Source of the DNA: Lepisosteus oculatus
Taxonomy: Eukaryota > Chordata > Actinopteri > Semionotiformes > Lepisosteidae
Length of the DNA stretch: 64,000 bases
Reading direction: 5' to 3'
NCBI RefSeq assembly: GCF_040954835.1
Contig: NC_090703.1
Coordinates: 10,287,001 to 10,351,000, forward strand
Shown: one piece after another, positions 41,661-54,000 of the stretch
Layout: each line of letters opens with the position of its first letter
How positions within the stretch are numbered: position 1 is the first letter of the stretch
Program-made: the position numbers and the translations under genes
Notes under the pieces: generated by a model
The model's database searches: none
What the model saw: the letters and a program-made list of their open reading frames with translations, nothing else
Told to the model about the DNA's origin: nothing

Positions 41661-43540
41661 TAGACGAAAACGGACATTGGCGAGGCTGGGGGTGCTTGAC
41701 GCGACCATATTTAGATAAATGGAGATCAGAGGAAGAGCTTATTTTTTTCTTAATTCTGCTGCTGTCTCCCTTCCCTGACTTACGTTGTTTTTTTAAAAAA
41801 ATAACAGTCCTTTGATAACGTTTCTGCACACCCCCACAGTTGCCACCAACACATAGTCCCCCCAAATTAGATTTCCTCCCATGTTGAAAAAAGTTAAATA
41901 GAGATCTCTGAAGGTGTAAACTGATAATAATGCCCTGTATTTTGCTACATAATTTACTTTGTTTCCTTCATAGCGTCAGGCCACTCAATGTCAAAAATAC
42001 AAAAGTTTAGGGTCCTGGCTTGAATCTATAGCACATGTACTGACTTGAACAGACAGTAAAACCTAAAGGTTAAAAACACATATAAGGGGTGTTATAGATT
42101 TAAAACACTTGAAATAATATCTCAGATTTTATCTCCATCATGAGGAACCAATAGCTTTTCAAAATGCTACAGTATGCAGTGCCTACAGTGCAGCTCCTGT
42201 AGTATGTGATAAAGTGATGGTTTGTAGTCCTCTGTCAGATATCGAAACCTGAATTAATAATCGAAAGAGGAGGTAAATGTTCTTGATAATAGTGTATTTC
42301 TACTCTCATCCCTTCACTGTTCTTTGACTACCTGCAGTTCAAGGCTAGCTTCTCACCCTGACTTATGTGCCCTAAGGTATGTGTCTTCAGGGCACATACT
42401 TCACAAACGCACATAGGTCTGTCTTGAATCTCACGTGTTGAAACCAGACATAAAAACAACGGGCTTTGAAACACATACACTTGGTCACAACTGATGTCTG
42501 ACCCAGGAAGCGCACTAACTACATGTTATTTAACTTAGGTCTGAAGGCCTATGCGAACAACAAGAGTGATACATTCCAAAAGCTCTGCGACACTGTTCCC
42601 CATCGTCTGTGATGATGCTGAGGATCAAAACAATTTCCACGAGAAAATTAATTGCGGAAAAAGGCCAAGTATCAGACAATTTATTGTCTTATGTTTACCA
42701 CATCGATTTTCCTTACTCTGGTCAATTTCTGTATAAATTTGCCATATGTCAAAAACATGCATTTGGACTCATCTTGTATGTAAGAAGAGGCACACAAATT
42801 CGATTGTTTCTGGATTTGTTAAGTACTGTATGGGTTGCGTAGAGGACAACTGTTGTGGCCAGAGACTGGACACTGGCAGTTAGTGAACTGGAATCGGGGA
42901 CCGGTCACTCAGCCGCGTTCTGGGTTTAAATAAACGACGGGAACCAACATTCGAATTAACGGTCGCAGCTCAACAGTTTTTTACTTTCAGGTTAGTAACC
43001 TTTTTTTTTTGCTACGAATAAAATTCATGCGTTTGTCCGCGATACATGTTTTTAAATGATTTTTTAGTTTAGGATTGCGCACAGTTTTCCAGTGACCATA
43101 CTAACAGTGTGACGTTTAAATTACAAATAAGATTTTGGATGCTGGAAGTTCTTTTCATCATTATCGTAATATTGCGTTACTCTAGTCGATTAACAGAGGG
43201 TAACAAAGGCACACAAACGGAGTCTCCTCTTAATCTTATTTAATTTACAGTTATGACTACCCTATCCATACCATACGGACTTTCTAACAATAAAAATACA
43301 ATGCTCACATCACAGTTAAATTCAAATTTTACAAAAGTGCCCATTATTTAAGGCACGCACAAACAGCTAATGATTCAGTGAATTATCTAAAATTCAATAT
43401 ACGTTTTGTAGCAATCTCTTCGTGTATGGCAGTACGCTATCTGATTTTATTAATCAATCATATCAGTCATATATTGTGATAAGATGAAAGCACTGTACGA
43501 CTAAATGTTTAAAAATATAGAAATTGCCAACAATATTAGC
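41661..43540. other. spacer between KLHL28 and TOGARAM1, no gene
   Basis: AT-rich and lacking coding frames or a recognised repeat. A short inverted repeat ATGTGCCCT..AGGGCACAT lies at about 42366-42398. It separates two head-to-head promoters by about 1.9 kb. Confidence 0.5.
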
Positions 43541-43544
43541 CAGA

Positions 43545-43645
43545 ACTACATTTCCCATAATAACTAAGACCCGATGCAACTGCACTTCCTGGTAAATCTG
43601 ACCTTAGCGTCACCATGGAAGCGTCCCGTTTGTTCACGTGACAAC
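43545..43645 (+). promoter_or_regulatory. TOGARAM1: TOGARAM1 promoter: ZNF143-type, X-box and E-box sites
   Basis: In order: ACTACATTTCCCA (43545-43557, close to the ZNF143 motif ACTACAATTCCCA), GTCACCATGGAAGC (43609-43622, a good match to an RFX X-box GTNRCC-AT-GGNAAC) and TTCACGTGAC with a CACGTG core near 43635. An X-box suits a ciliary gene. A possible donor TT|GTGAGT at 44003 could end a 5' UTR exon spliced to the acceptor at 45007. Confidence 0.55.
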
Positions 43646-44103
43646 TATGGCTACGTCCCCACGGCCATTTTGGTGTGATCTTATTACCTAGTGATGGGGC
43701 TGCAGCTACGGGATAGCAACAGAGCAGCTCCAGCGCTTTTGTTTCATTTACATACAGTAAAGATTACAGCGCGTCTTCAAGAGAAGGAAGAGCATCTTTA
43801 ACTTTGAAGACTGAATTTGAAATTCAGATTATACTAAAGAATCGCCAGCGGCATACAAGGAGAAACGGTTTGAATTGCCTTTCAAATACTGAAGAGTGGT
43901 GTTTTTCATTAAGTCCTGTTATTGTGTAGCGATTGTTACTCTTGGGTTAAAGCAGGCAGACGAAAAAGCGATGATGCCGCTATGCTTGCTATGCTCGTTC
44001 TTGTGAGTTTGTAGAGGAAAATCCAAAATCCAAAATAATTAGCGATTAAAATGGAAACACTTGTAGCAACTGCGAAAAAAATGACTGATTCTCCGGTGAC
44101 TTC

Positions 44104-44869
44104 ATGACAAATCAGGAGGAAAACGGGAATACGCTACTAGCTTCAGCGCCGCCGTCCGCCAAATTCAGCCCACGTCCTGCGATCTGTTGGCCTTAAAAAA
44201 CCAAAATCGGTTTTCCAAAAGGAAATGATGACATTCTTCAACTTTTAGTCGGTTCTACTGTACGTATGCGCTCCGACGCTATCAAGTCAAACAGAGCACA
44301 CCCCCGAGATAAAAGCTGTACTGGTGTAGAGGAATAAAACAAACGTGTTGAACTCTCCGGCTGATGCTTTTCAGAAATAGCGGGGAGAAGAAGTCCGATA
44401 TCACCGTGAACCGCTCGTGTTGGATACAGTTCCGATCCCGAAGGATGAGCTGGGTGGCTTGATGTTGGATGTGTTGCCAGGGATCGTGCGCCAGCTGAAT
44501 GGTGCAAACACCAAGATCCTGAGCAGACTGTGTAAATGTGGCAAATACAGTCACAGCCGCGTCGAGATTTTCTCAGCTCTCGCCACACACGGACTGGCAA
44601 ACAGCAGAGCCCGTGTAAGGAAGTCAAGGTTTGAAAATCTGTCCTTTCTCGCAACATCGCGACAGAGCGTCGGGCTTTTTTTTTTTAAACTTAACATGTT
44701 GGATCGCTCAATAAAAAATTGATCCGCTGCGGAGAGAGAGGGGGAGGGCGATTCTGTTCTGGCATTCACCGCCTTGGAGCTCATTAGGTCGGGAAACGAC
44801 AATCCAGTGCTTATTATCTAGCTGCTGCCAGCATCGCTGAGGAGGATCTAGCCACTAGCGCGTCGCTGA
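44104..44869 (+). pseudogene. TOGARAM1: decayed TOG1-domain relic of TOGARAM1
   Basis: The 0.8 kb before the TOGARAM1 start reads, by eye, like the mammalian TOG1 domain. One frame (44104 on) gives GNDDILQLLVGS. A second, from 44342, gives SPADAFQK, VLPGIVRQL, IFSALATHGLANSRARVRKS, DSVLAFTALELI and LLPASLRRI in the same order as human. The first frame has a stop at 44194-44196. The second is broken by stops at 44378-44380, 44720-44722, 44819-44821, 44849-44851 and 44867-44869. The span is about the length expected for TOG1 plus linker. A nonsense-decayed domain is inferred; human sequence was recalled, not aligned. Confidence 0.55.
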
Positions 44870-45024
44870 ATCCTGTTCCAGATGGGTGTCTCAGCAGCGA
44901 GCGACAGCATCCGCAGCAAGATGCTGAGACGGGGCGTCCAAGACCGCATCTCTTCGCAGAGAAGCAGTAAAGGCTTTTAAAACATACCCGTTTATTCCCC
45001 TCACTAGTCTGAGGTCCAACCAAA

Positions 45025-48000
45025 ATGAAGTTTGGAATGATTCCTCACGGCCTACACGAGCAGCTTCTGGACCACAGTAACTACCAGAGCAGGACCCACG
45101 GGGTTGAGGAGCTGAAGAACATTCTTTACGACTCGGACTTGACCTCCGTGCCCCCTGAAAACATTGTCGATTTTATCGGTTTCTTGCGGAGGCTACTGGA
45201 TGACACCAACTTCAAAGTCCTGTACGGTACCTTGGAAGTCCTCAATCTGCTGCTTGTCAAACTGGGCTACCACGCGGAGTTGTACGTTGAAAATATCGTT
45301 CACGCCGCCGTCAAAGTCCTGGGGGATACCCGCACGGTGACCAGGCACGAGTACATCAAAGTTTACATGCAGATGATGCGGGTTGTGAGGCCGCAGATTG
45401 TGCTGGATTTTATGATGGGGCAACTCAAGCACAAGAACTCTCGAGTCAGGGAGGATGTCATCAATATCATCACAGCCTCCATTCTGACCCACCCGAGAGG
45501 GGGCTTCGACATAGACAGGCTGTGCTACGCCGTGGCGCCCTGCCTGGCGGACAGCAAACGGAAAGTCCGGCACGCAGCCCTGGAGCTCTTCGCCGTGTTT
45601 GCCTCCTACTTGGGCACTGGCAAAATGCAGCCTCTGGTGAAGGCTGTGGACGAGGTGGAGCTAAAAGGAGAGGTGGAGGGTTTGATGGCGGCTGTACAAG
45701 CCCGGATAGCCAGGCACATCCTTCCCAAGCTGACCCCCGATGGGACTGTGGAGTATGCCATGACCATCCCAAAGCCGGGCCAGCGGCGGGGACCCCAGTT
45801 CGGGTCCGGGGCCGATCTGGAGTGGGTGATCGGCGGGGGGCGCATTCAGAGCGCGCAGAGTCACCGATCGGAGTCGGATTCTGAACCGCCGTCTGGTTAC
45901 GGGAGTCCCGGCTCCTACCTTGACGAGACCCCGGCGCACAGAAGGGTCCTCAGCGCCGGCAAAGGGAAAAACAAGCTGCCGTGGGAAATGGAAGGCCTTC
46001 CCGCGGCGAGGACGTCCCCGCAGGTCAAGACCCCCGGCAGGAAGGTGGGTTTCTCCTGTAGGCGTCGTCGGTATGTTTGATGCATGCGAAAGTTGGCCTG
46101 AGTGACGTTGGAGCAGAAAAAGAGAGGAAACGAGACAGTATCAGGAGCAGGACCAGCGATGTCTTGAGAGCTCTTGAATCCAATCCCATGTTGTCAGATA
46201 CAATCTGGTCTTCATGTTTGCAGCCGTTTTGCAGTGGTATAATTAAAACAGCCTCATAAAAGAAAGAAACCAGAAACGGTGTCTCTCAAATTAAAGAATT
46301 AAGATATGCAATTGATTAAGTAATTTAGTAATTTTTGTCTTCATCATGGGATAACAGTGAATCTGGAGAATGTACAGTAACTGTAATTGATGTCATATTG
46401 TAATGCATTGCAGTGGCATTATTATGGTTTCTGTTAACTTTGCTTGTTTTTTCACCTTGAATCTTTTCCTAAACCATCAGGGTGTGTCATCAGGGTGGCA
46501 GTTGGTTAATTGGCTTCTGGGAACACTGGCCTTGGTGCGATGGACTGGCATACTGTCCAGGGGGTGCTACTTGCTGGGATAGGCTTCAGCTCCCCTGTAA
46601 CCCTGAACTGGATAAGGTGGTTAGAAAATGGATGGATGTACAGTATGGCATGAGATGTTATGGTTTTAGGTCTTTGACGCAACAGCACTAAAACCAGTCA
46701 ATCAATATTCATTAAATCAGTCAGATTGCAGTCAGAGCTAATCATTAATCTGTTCAGCCATTTATTAAATCAGCTGTGCAATTTGCTAGTAATTTCATTA
46801 TTAACCAGTGAATCAGCTCAGTTTATAAGCCAGGAGGACACTTAAACAGTCAGCCATTTAATTGCTATGTATTTATGGGAAAAAAGATTCATACCAATAA
46901 ATTATCAATTTTAATAAATTGTTTATTAATTAATGTATTCAATTAATAAACAATTGAATAAATCAGTTATTCAATAATTTAGCCATACACCTACATCAGT
47001 TTAATAATCAATAAAACAGTTATTTAATCATCCATCATTGAATTGTCTTATTATGGTTTGTATAATCAGTCAGTTATTTAATCAGACAGCTTTTTAATAA
47101 ATCAATTGTTTTATCCGTTTTAAAATGTTGGCATTAGTCAAATGTTTAGTTAGTTGATTAGCCATTTAGGTAACCAATACAGCTTGCAATTAATCATCAT
47201 TAATTGTTAGGCAATCAGCATCAGGTGTCATAGATTCATGGTACATTATTTCCTGGCAATTTTCTTATCAGATTACCAGACCAGTAAATGCTGTGCTTTC
47301 TGTAATAATCATACATTTCTATATATTTATGAACACATATTGTTTTTAATGTTATATCTTTAGACAAGCAGATTGTAAATGAAAAATGTAACTTTTAACA
47401 ATAATAAAAACAACAAGAACATTAATGTAACAAGACACACAGTTGTTGTAAGAACCTTATTTTTCAATGAAAAATTTACAACACAAGACTGTTATAATTC
47501 AATAATCTCAACCTCATCTAATTGTGTTCCTTGATGTAGTTTTAAAGGGGCTTTGATTTTGAACTGTGTATCATTTGTTTAATGACAGTCTATGTCTTGC
47601 ATCTCACATATAGCTTGCAGTGTACCTATCCTACAAGCTTTTTTATATCTTCTTGTTTGGATGTGGTATCTAGGGAGCAGTTGGACATAATCTACACTCC
47701 ATGCAGCGCATAGCTCATATAACGTTCAGGCAGGTATATTTAAAGCAAGGTGATGACTCTTTGATTAAATTAGGAAAATGGTAAAGCCTATTAAATAAAA
47801 CAGCTGTATGTATATTTGCAAGTTTAAAGTTGGGGAGGCTATTTGTGGAGGATAACCTTGGTGGTTTGATTTGGTGTGTGAATAAGCTGCAGTACAGTTA
47901 GTTCAGTAAGTTTCCAAGGTACTGGGCATCTGCCTGTTTTGCTGATGTTTTATATTGAAATGCTCTTTGTAATATGTTGAGATCACATTACACCCCAATT

Positions 48001-51000
48001 TAGTAAGAAGACAATTCCTTCAGGATTTTTTCTTAACTTTCTTCCTGTCTCAAATGAACAGGCCATTCATTAGTATTGTCAAGGATCTCTGTTAAAAATA
48101 TAAGTAAAGAGCCTTGATACTTTACTACTCCAGAAAAAAAGTCTGTTTTTGAGGCAGAGTTTAGCACTCTCTCCTTCTGTTGTCACATTTCAGGCTTCTT
48201 CTGGGAATACTGCACATTTTTATATTAGTGACATACCTTATCATTTCAGTTCACACAAGTGCTGTTGTTTCCTGTATCATTTAATTGTAGGGTCTGCTCT
48301 GTGTCATATGTTCATGTAAATGAGCTGTAATCCTGCAATTGAAATGTCTCCTGGTTGTGTTTGTTTGCTGCAGTGTGTGCTTTGAAAGCTATAGACTGAT
48401 TGCTAAGGGCTGGCTGATGACACACTCTTGAAATATTGAATGCATATATTTAGCTTTTCCCAGCTATGCAAAGCTCAAAGTAAGACAGCTCAATGCATGT
48501 ATTTTTGGAAGAGTTGCTCTGTTCTGTGTTCTGACAACAAGGTGTGCTTGGGATAGTGTGGTAAACCCACAGTGTTTTCTGTGATAAACCACAGTGTTTT
48601 CGACTTCAGATTCTTTTTTCTAGGGCTCTGATCAGGGTGCATAGGATCAACTGAATAGCGTGCTGCAGTACTACCTGCCTGGGAGCTTGTACAGACTGGC
48701 CTCCCATTACTTTGAAAAAGCCCTTCATCTCTGGTTGAACCAGACCAGTTCCAAAAACTTCCAACACCACTTGTACTTCATTAGGAAATGAAGGCTTTTC
48801 CGTCATTACAGTATTTTTCTGTAAGCAAGGACAGAAACATAGGGCTGGACTATTTACAAGGTTCTGTCAACATAAGACCCACTGTTTATTCACAATCCTA
48901 ACTGAGATCACCGAGAGTTAATGTAATCAGACAGGAAGGATATAATTAATAAGGGGCTGGTAAGTGATAAGCCCACACAATGTTTTCTGGTGATCTCACC
49001 TCAGAGCACAGGCTACAGTATCTTCCTACCCCAGTGTTCAATCTCTGGTGCCTGACCAGAGATGAGCTTCAGACATGGGCCCCACTGGCTCGCTTGTTGG
49101 AGGAGATACACTACACCCAGCTTTGACAAGACAACTTGCTCATTCATAATTGAATGCTGCCTTTTGAAAGTCAGTACATAGCAGTAAAGGAATAGGAATG
49201 ATTTGTAAAAATGCCACAGGTAACGAAAGCATGCTGCAGCTTAATTTTCCACTCAACATTATTCCTGACGCTCAGTGGTGTTGGCATTCAAGGCCGAAGG
49301 ATACTTTCCAGCATTTATCTTGGGCAAAAGCAGCAGAGGCTGATTGCGAATACATTTTTCTGCCGTTGCTATGATACAGTGAATGCTTTAGAGCAGAGGG
49401 GGAGATTGCAGTCGCCCCCCCCACTGGAATGAGTCAGACCCAGGTGAAACTGGCAGTGTGCTGGAGGCGATTGCTGATTAAAGTAAAACAGGAAACTAAC
49501 ATCTGTGCTTTCATACCTGGGCAAGGTGCTTCGAATGGAGCTCATGTGCGGTGAAGACTAGTCCTTGAAAACACTTAGAATATAATCAGTCATTATAGCT
49601 GTGGGCGTGGGAGTAGGGAAATCGACAGACTTTGAATTTATATAAAGATTGCAGCTGAAATAAAATCTTGTACAAGAAAGTTATAACACTGCAGATTTTG
49701 GAGCACTATTCTGACAGCCTCGTGAGGGTTCATAGGCAGGCTCCAGCACAGCTTAGTGTCAGTTTTCTTTTTTACGATGATGGACTTGCACTGTTTCAGT
49801 GAGTGGGGTAGCGAGCCATGTCTGAGGATTGAATGTAATTCAAGAAAGGATTTGGCACCGTGACCAGCCCACTCTTAATTGTACACCCCATTCTTTTTTG
49901 ACTGGGGGACCCGGGACAGACAGCATGACTGAAGATGTTTATCAGGGAGTCAGACAGCCTTTGCTCACTATATCTCCCTAAAGGATTAAACTCCGAGCTT
50001 TCTTCAACTTCGGAAGTGCTGTTAATGCCTCACTAAGAAACCTTACTCCTGGTGCTGCTGTGTTGACTGCCCTTGGTGATCGGCTTTGGGGAAATACAGT
50101 TCATGGAGATGAAGATGCCACTTTAACCTACTGCACTGATCTGTTGAACAGTGATCTCTGATCCAGGATTCACAAATTCACAAAGTCAACAAATTCACAA
50201 ATTCAAAAAACAACATATTGCCCTTGTTTCCTTTGGCTTGTCAGAATATTTATATGACTGTTTTTCATTTTCTCAATTTCTCCATTATCAATTACTTCAT
50301 TTCTCAATTATATTTGTGTTTTATCTTATTGTTGTCTCATTTGAACTAAGATTTTTGTTTCTAAAATGGACATAAATGGAACTATATGACTGGGTAATCT
50401 GAGCATTGTGGGTTCTTCTCATGTAATTAACACTTCCATTCAAATCCTTATTATCTAATCTCACTGATTGGATATTTTATAATTGTTTTATGACTGACGT
50501 AAGTTTTCATAATCAGATCTGAGAGATACTCCAATAAATCAAGTGCTGGCAAGCCTTCGGTGCCCAAGCTAATCAGTATGCAGGTACAAATACAGCTCTG
50601 TGGTATATTATGTTTCTGTGTGTTCCTCTAGTTACATACAGTACAAGTGCTATTTTCTGAAGATGAGCTGGGATCATGTTTCCCAATAAATCCTGATGAC
50701 TATGATAGACTGTGCTGTGAAAACAGGAGTGAGGACTGTGATAGATTTGAAAGAGTGCCACGGTGCAGTTTTCATCACAGGTGTAGTACATAAATAACCA
50801 ATATTTTCTTCTTCTGCTGGGGGTAGTGCAGTGTGATTACCCTGTAAAATAAAACGGTTGTTAAAAGCTCTTATTAAAAATTTGTGTGGCGGTGTGCCTG
50901 CTGTATTGGATTACAGTCCAATTAGTTGTAGTGTATTTGAATGAGTGACCTAGTTTAGCATTGGAAACCTAACAGACGTGATCTTTGTATCAGTTCTTTG

Positions 51001-54000
51001 TGGGGTCACACAGTAACAATGGTTCCGGGTTTCCCTCCTTGGCTTCTATTGCACTGGTTCTTTTGTGTATTTTTACATCTTCAGGTAGTTTTGGTTTTTA
51101 AATAGAGGTTGCCTATGTAAGATTGTTTTGTACAGGTAAAAGACCTCTGTTGTTAACTACTGTTAGGGTTAGGTTATAGGCTTTCAACATAGAATTTCAA
51201 TATTTTACCTGTAAAATTCCATTTCATTACTATGGTGATTGTGGGAATTTGGATATCTTTGTGTTACTGAAGTAATCTTTTTCTAACTTGATATAAGCAG
51301 CACCTCACAGTTACCATCCTACTGGAATAGGATTTTTTGTACTGTATATTTTAGCGTTCCTGCTCAACTGCCAGACCTGAAAAAACCTATAAAGCTTTGC
51401 TTTATGCCCAGAAGACCCCACCTCTATGTTTCATTTCCTTTTTATTTATATACAAATGTCCTGAGGATTCTAATTTCTTTTACAGTGGAGTAGTGCATGC
51501 AAAGGCTTTCGAAGGCCATGGACTGTTTATTACAGCTGCTACCTATATGTAAGAAATAGTTCATTTGTATAGATCAGCGTGTCATCCTTTCTCCTTTCTC
51601 ATTGATAAGTTTTTGTTACTTTTGGACACCAAGTGTTCCTGTCTGGTACGTACTCCAGTGCCACCTGAGGGCTGATAACTCAGGCACAGCTTGTTATAAG
51701 TGCTTCGATTGTTATGAGAATTGGGGAATTGTCCGACTTCCAGCAATAACCCAGCCTGTGATTCTTTTTTTAAAATCAAAACTACTGTAAAGCCTCTTTC
51801 TTCCCACTGTGAATGGATTAATTAGAGAGAGAGGACCCTATCAGTGGGCCACTACACACTTGTTTGCTTAGGTCCAGGAGATTTGTCACCAAACATTCAA
51901 TTACTAAGAACCACAGGGAAAATCTCACCTTCTCTATGGAGTTGTTCTATTTTGGGATGGACAGTGTGAAGTTTTCTTTTTCTGCCTAATTGGTATTGTT
52001 CAAATCACAGAAGGCTCTGAATACATTTTAAATGTAACGAGACAGCTGTTTTGAAATGCAGGCACATCGTAATATTTAATGCTGTGTTTCTTGTATTTCT
52101 TACTATATGTGTTGAGCCTAGTGCAGTTTTAAAAAAACAAATTAGAAATGTGGGGATTGAACCTTTTCTTGCAGATGCTGAGGAATGAGTAGAAACAAGG
52201 TTTAGGCCCTGGTCAGAGGGAACTATGCTCAATGATGACTTCTGTGGCCCACCGTGCTCTTCAGATGAAAACATGGAGGGTTTCTAGGTTTCTTTTAAAA
52301 TGCTGAAGACTTGGGGAAAAAAGTCAATTTTTGACCACTTAAGCTACCATTTAAGTTCCACTTGCAAATATCAACATTCTTTAATCACTGATAAACTGGG
52401 TTATCATAACAAATATACCTTCCTTTTTAAAAAGTAATATGTGCTTGTCATTTTAAAGTATTCATATTCATTCATATTAATAAAAAGTTAATGTAAAACA
52501 ACTTCATTCAATCCTGCGATAGGCATTTTGTACAAAGAGACAGCAGTAACTACATGTTTGCAGTAACTACAGCAGCCCCACCATGTCTCCAAGCAACACA
52601 ACTCGTCAACAGCACTTCTTTAGAACAGCTGTAAATGTTACACAATTGGAATGCTTGGGCCTCTCCAGGTTTTGCTGCATCCTGGCTTATATAAATTGTT
52701 TAACAAGCTGTGGGACAGAAAGAGTCCTAGCTAGTCTAGTTGTTTGTCATTTTGTTTTATTCAGGTGAAGTTAATATTCTCCCGAACAGCATCTACAAAT
52801 ATGTGCATAACATACTAACTGTTGTTGTGGTACTTGATGTTATTACTGAGCATACATGGGCAACATTACAGCCCATAGAGACCAATTTGATAAATCATCT
52901 GTCTTCATTGTTACTATTTTAATGAAAGCAGTAAATCAGTCCTCAGGTTCCTCTACTCTGATGAGGTAAAAGGGGTGAGGAACCCCGTAAAGAACAGCTC
53001 AGTTTGAAAAGAGTCTTGTATGGAAGGGTCATTTCATTGTACATTTTAAATATCTAACATTATGCTGATATCACTGCCTATTGTACTCTCTTACTCTTTT
53101 TCTGTAAAATGCATTTATATAATGTATACAATCAACAAGGTTAAAATACAGGGAATCAATTATATTGACAAGAAAAGTCATGTATAGTCTGGATACTCAC
53201 GGTATCTATCAGTACTATGAATGAACACTAAGAGTTTCCTTGTTGCTGCTTTGCAGATTTCCAGTGAAGATCCCCAGTCTCCCAAACTGAGTGGCTCCTC
53301 TAAGATGCCAGTTAAGGAAGACCTGCACTTTACTGGAAAGTTGAATAACAATCAGGAAATCACAAACAATTTCAAACGCTCTGGTAACTTGATTTTTTTT
53401 TCTGGACTATAAATTTGAGTGTGAAAGAATGTTCCTTTTGAGACAGAAGTATTACATCTATAAATTATGGAGTTGAAAAAATATACAGGAAGTCCATCTT
53501 TCTGCTGTGCTGGACAGTTTTTCTAATACTGGAACCATGTGAAGAGATGATTGTGTTTCAGCAGAGCACGTAGTTTACAGTATGTCCAGATTCAATCCAT
53601 ACTCAGTAGTTAATTGTTCAGATCTGTTTGCTGGAGGCTTTTTGGGATAATTGATTAATTGATCTCATGCAGGTCTGTACAGAAATGTTTTTAATCTTCC
53701 CTCCTCTTGTTTGCTGAAAAAGGCATGTATGTCATGCAGCATATGTTGGCTGGGCTGTGGGAGATGCTGGGAGTGCAGATAATTGGAATTGGGACTAAGT
53801 AAGTGATGATGTTTTGATTGGATTAACCTGATTTAATCCAGATAACCAGCATGGCCTGACTTGGTGTTTGGATGAAGGTTGCAAATTTCCTGGTGTTTAA
53901 CTCCCCCATCCCTGGCTGTTTCTACACCCAACCATTAATGAGAGCACAACAGCTTGCTCAGAAGGCATCGCCCTTTCAGTTGGGAAGTAGTCTTCCACTC

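Noticed and set aside
42366-42398. Inverted repeat ATGTGCCCT..AGGGCACAT
   Set aside because: Short, isolated and in unremarkable spacer; expected by chance at this scale.
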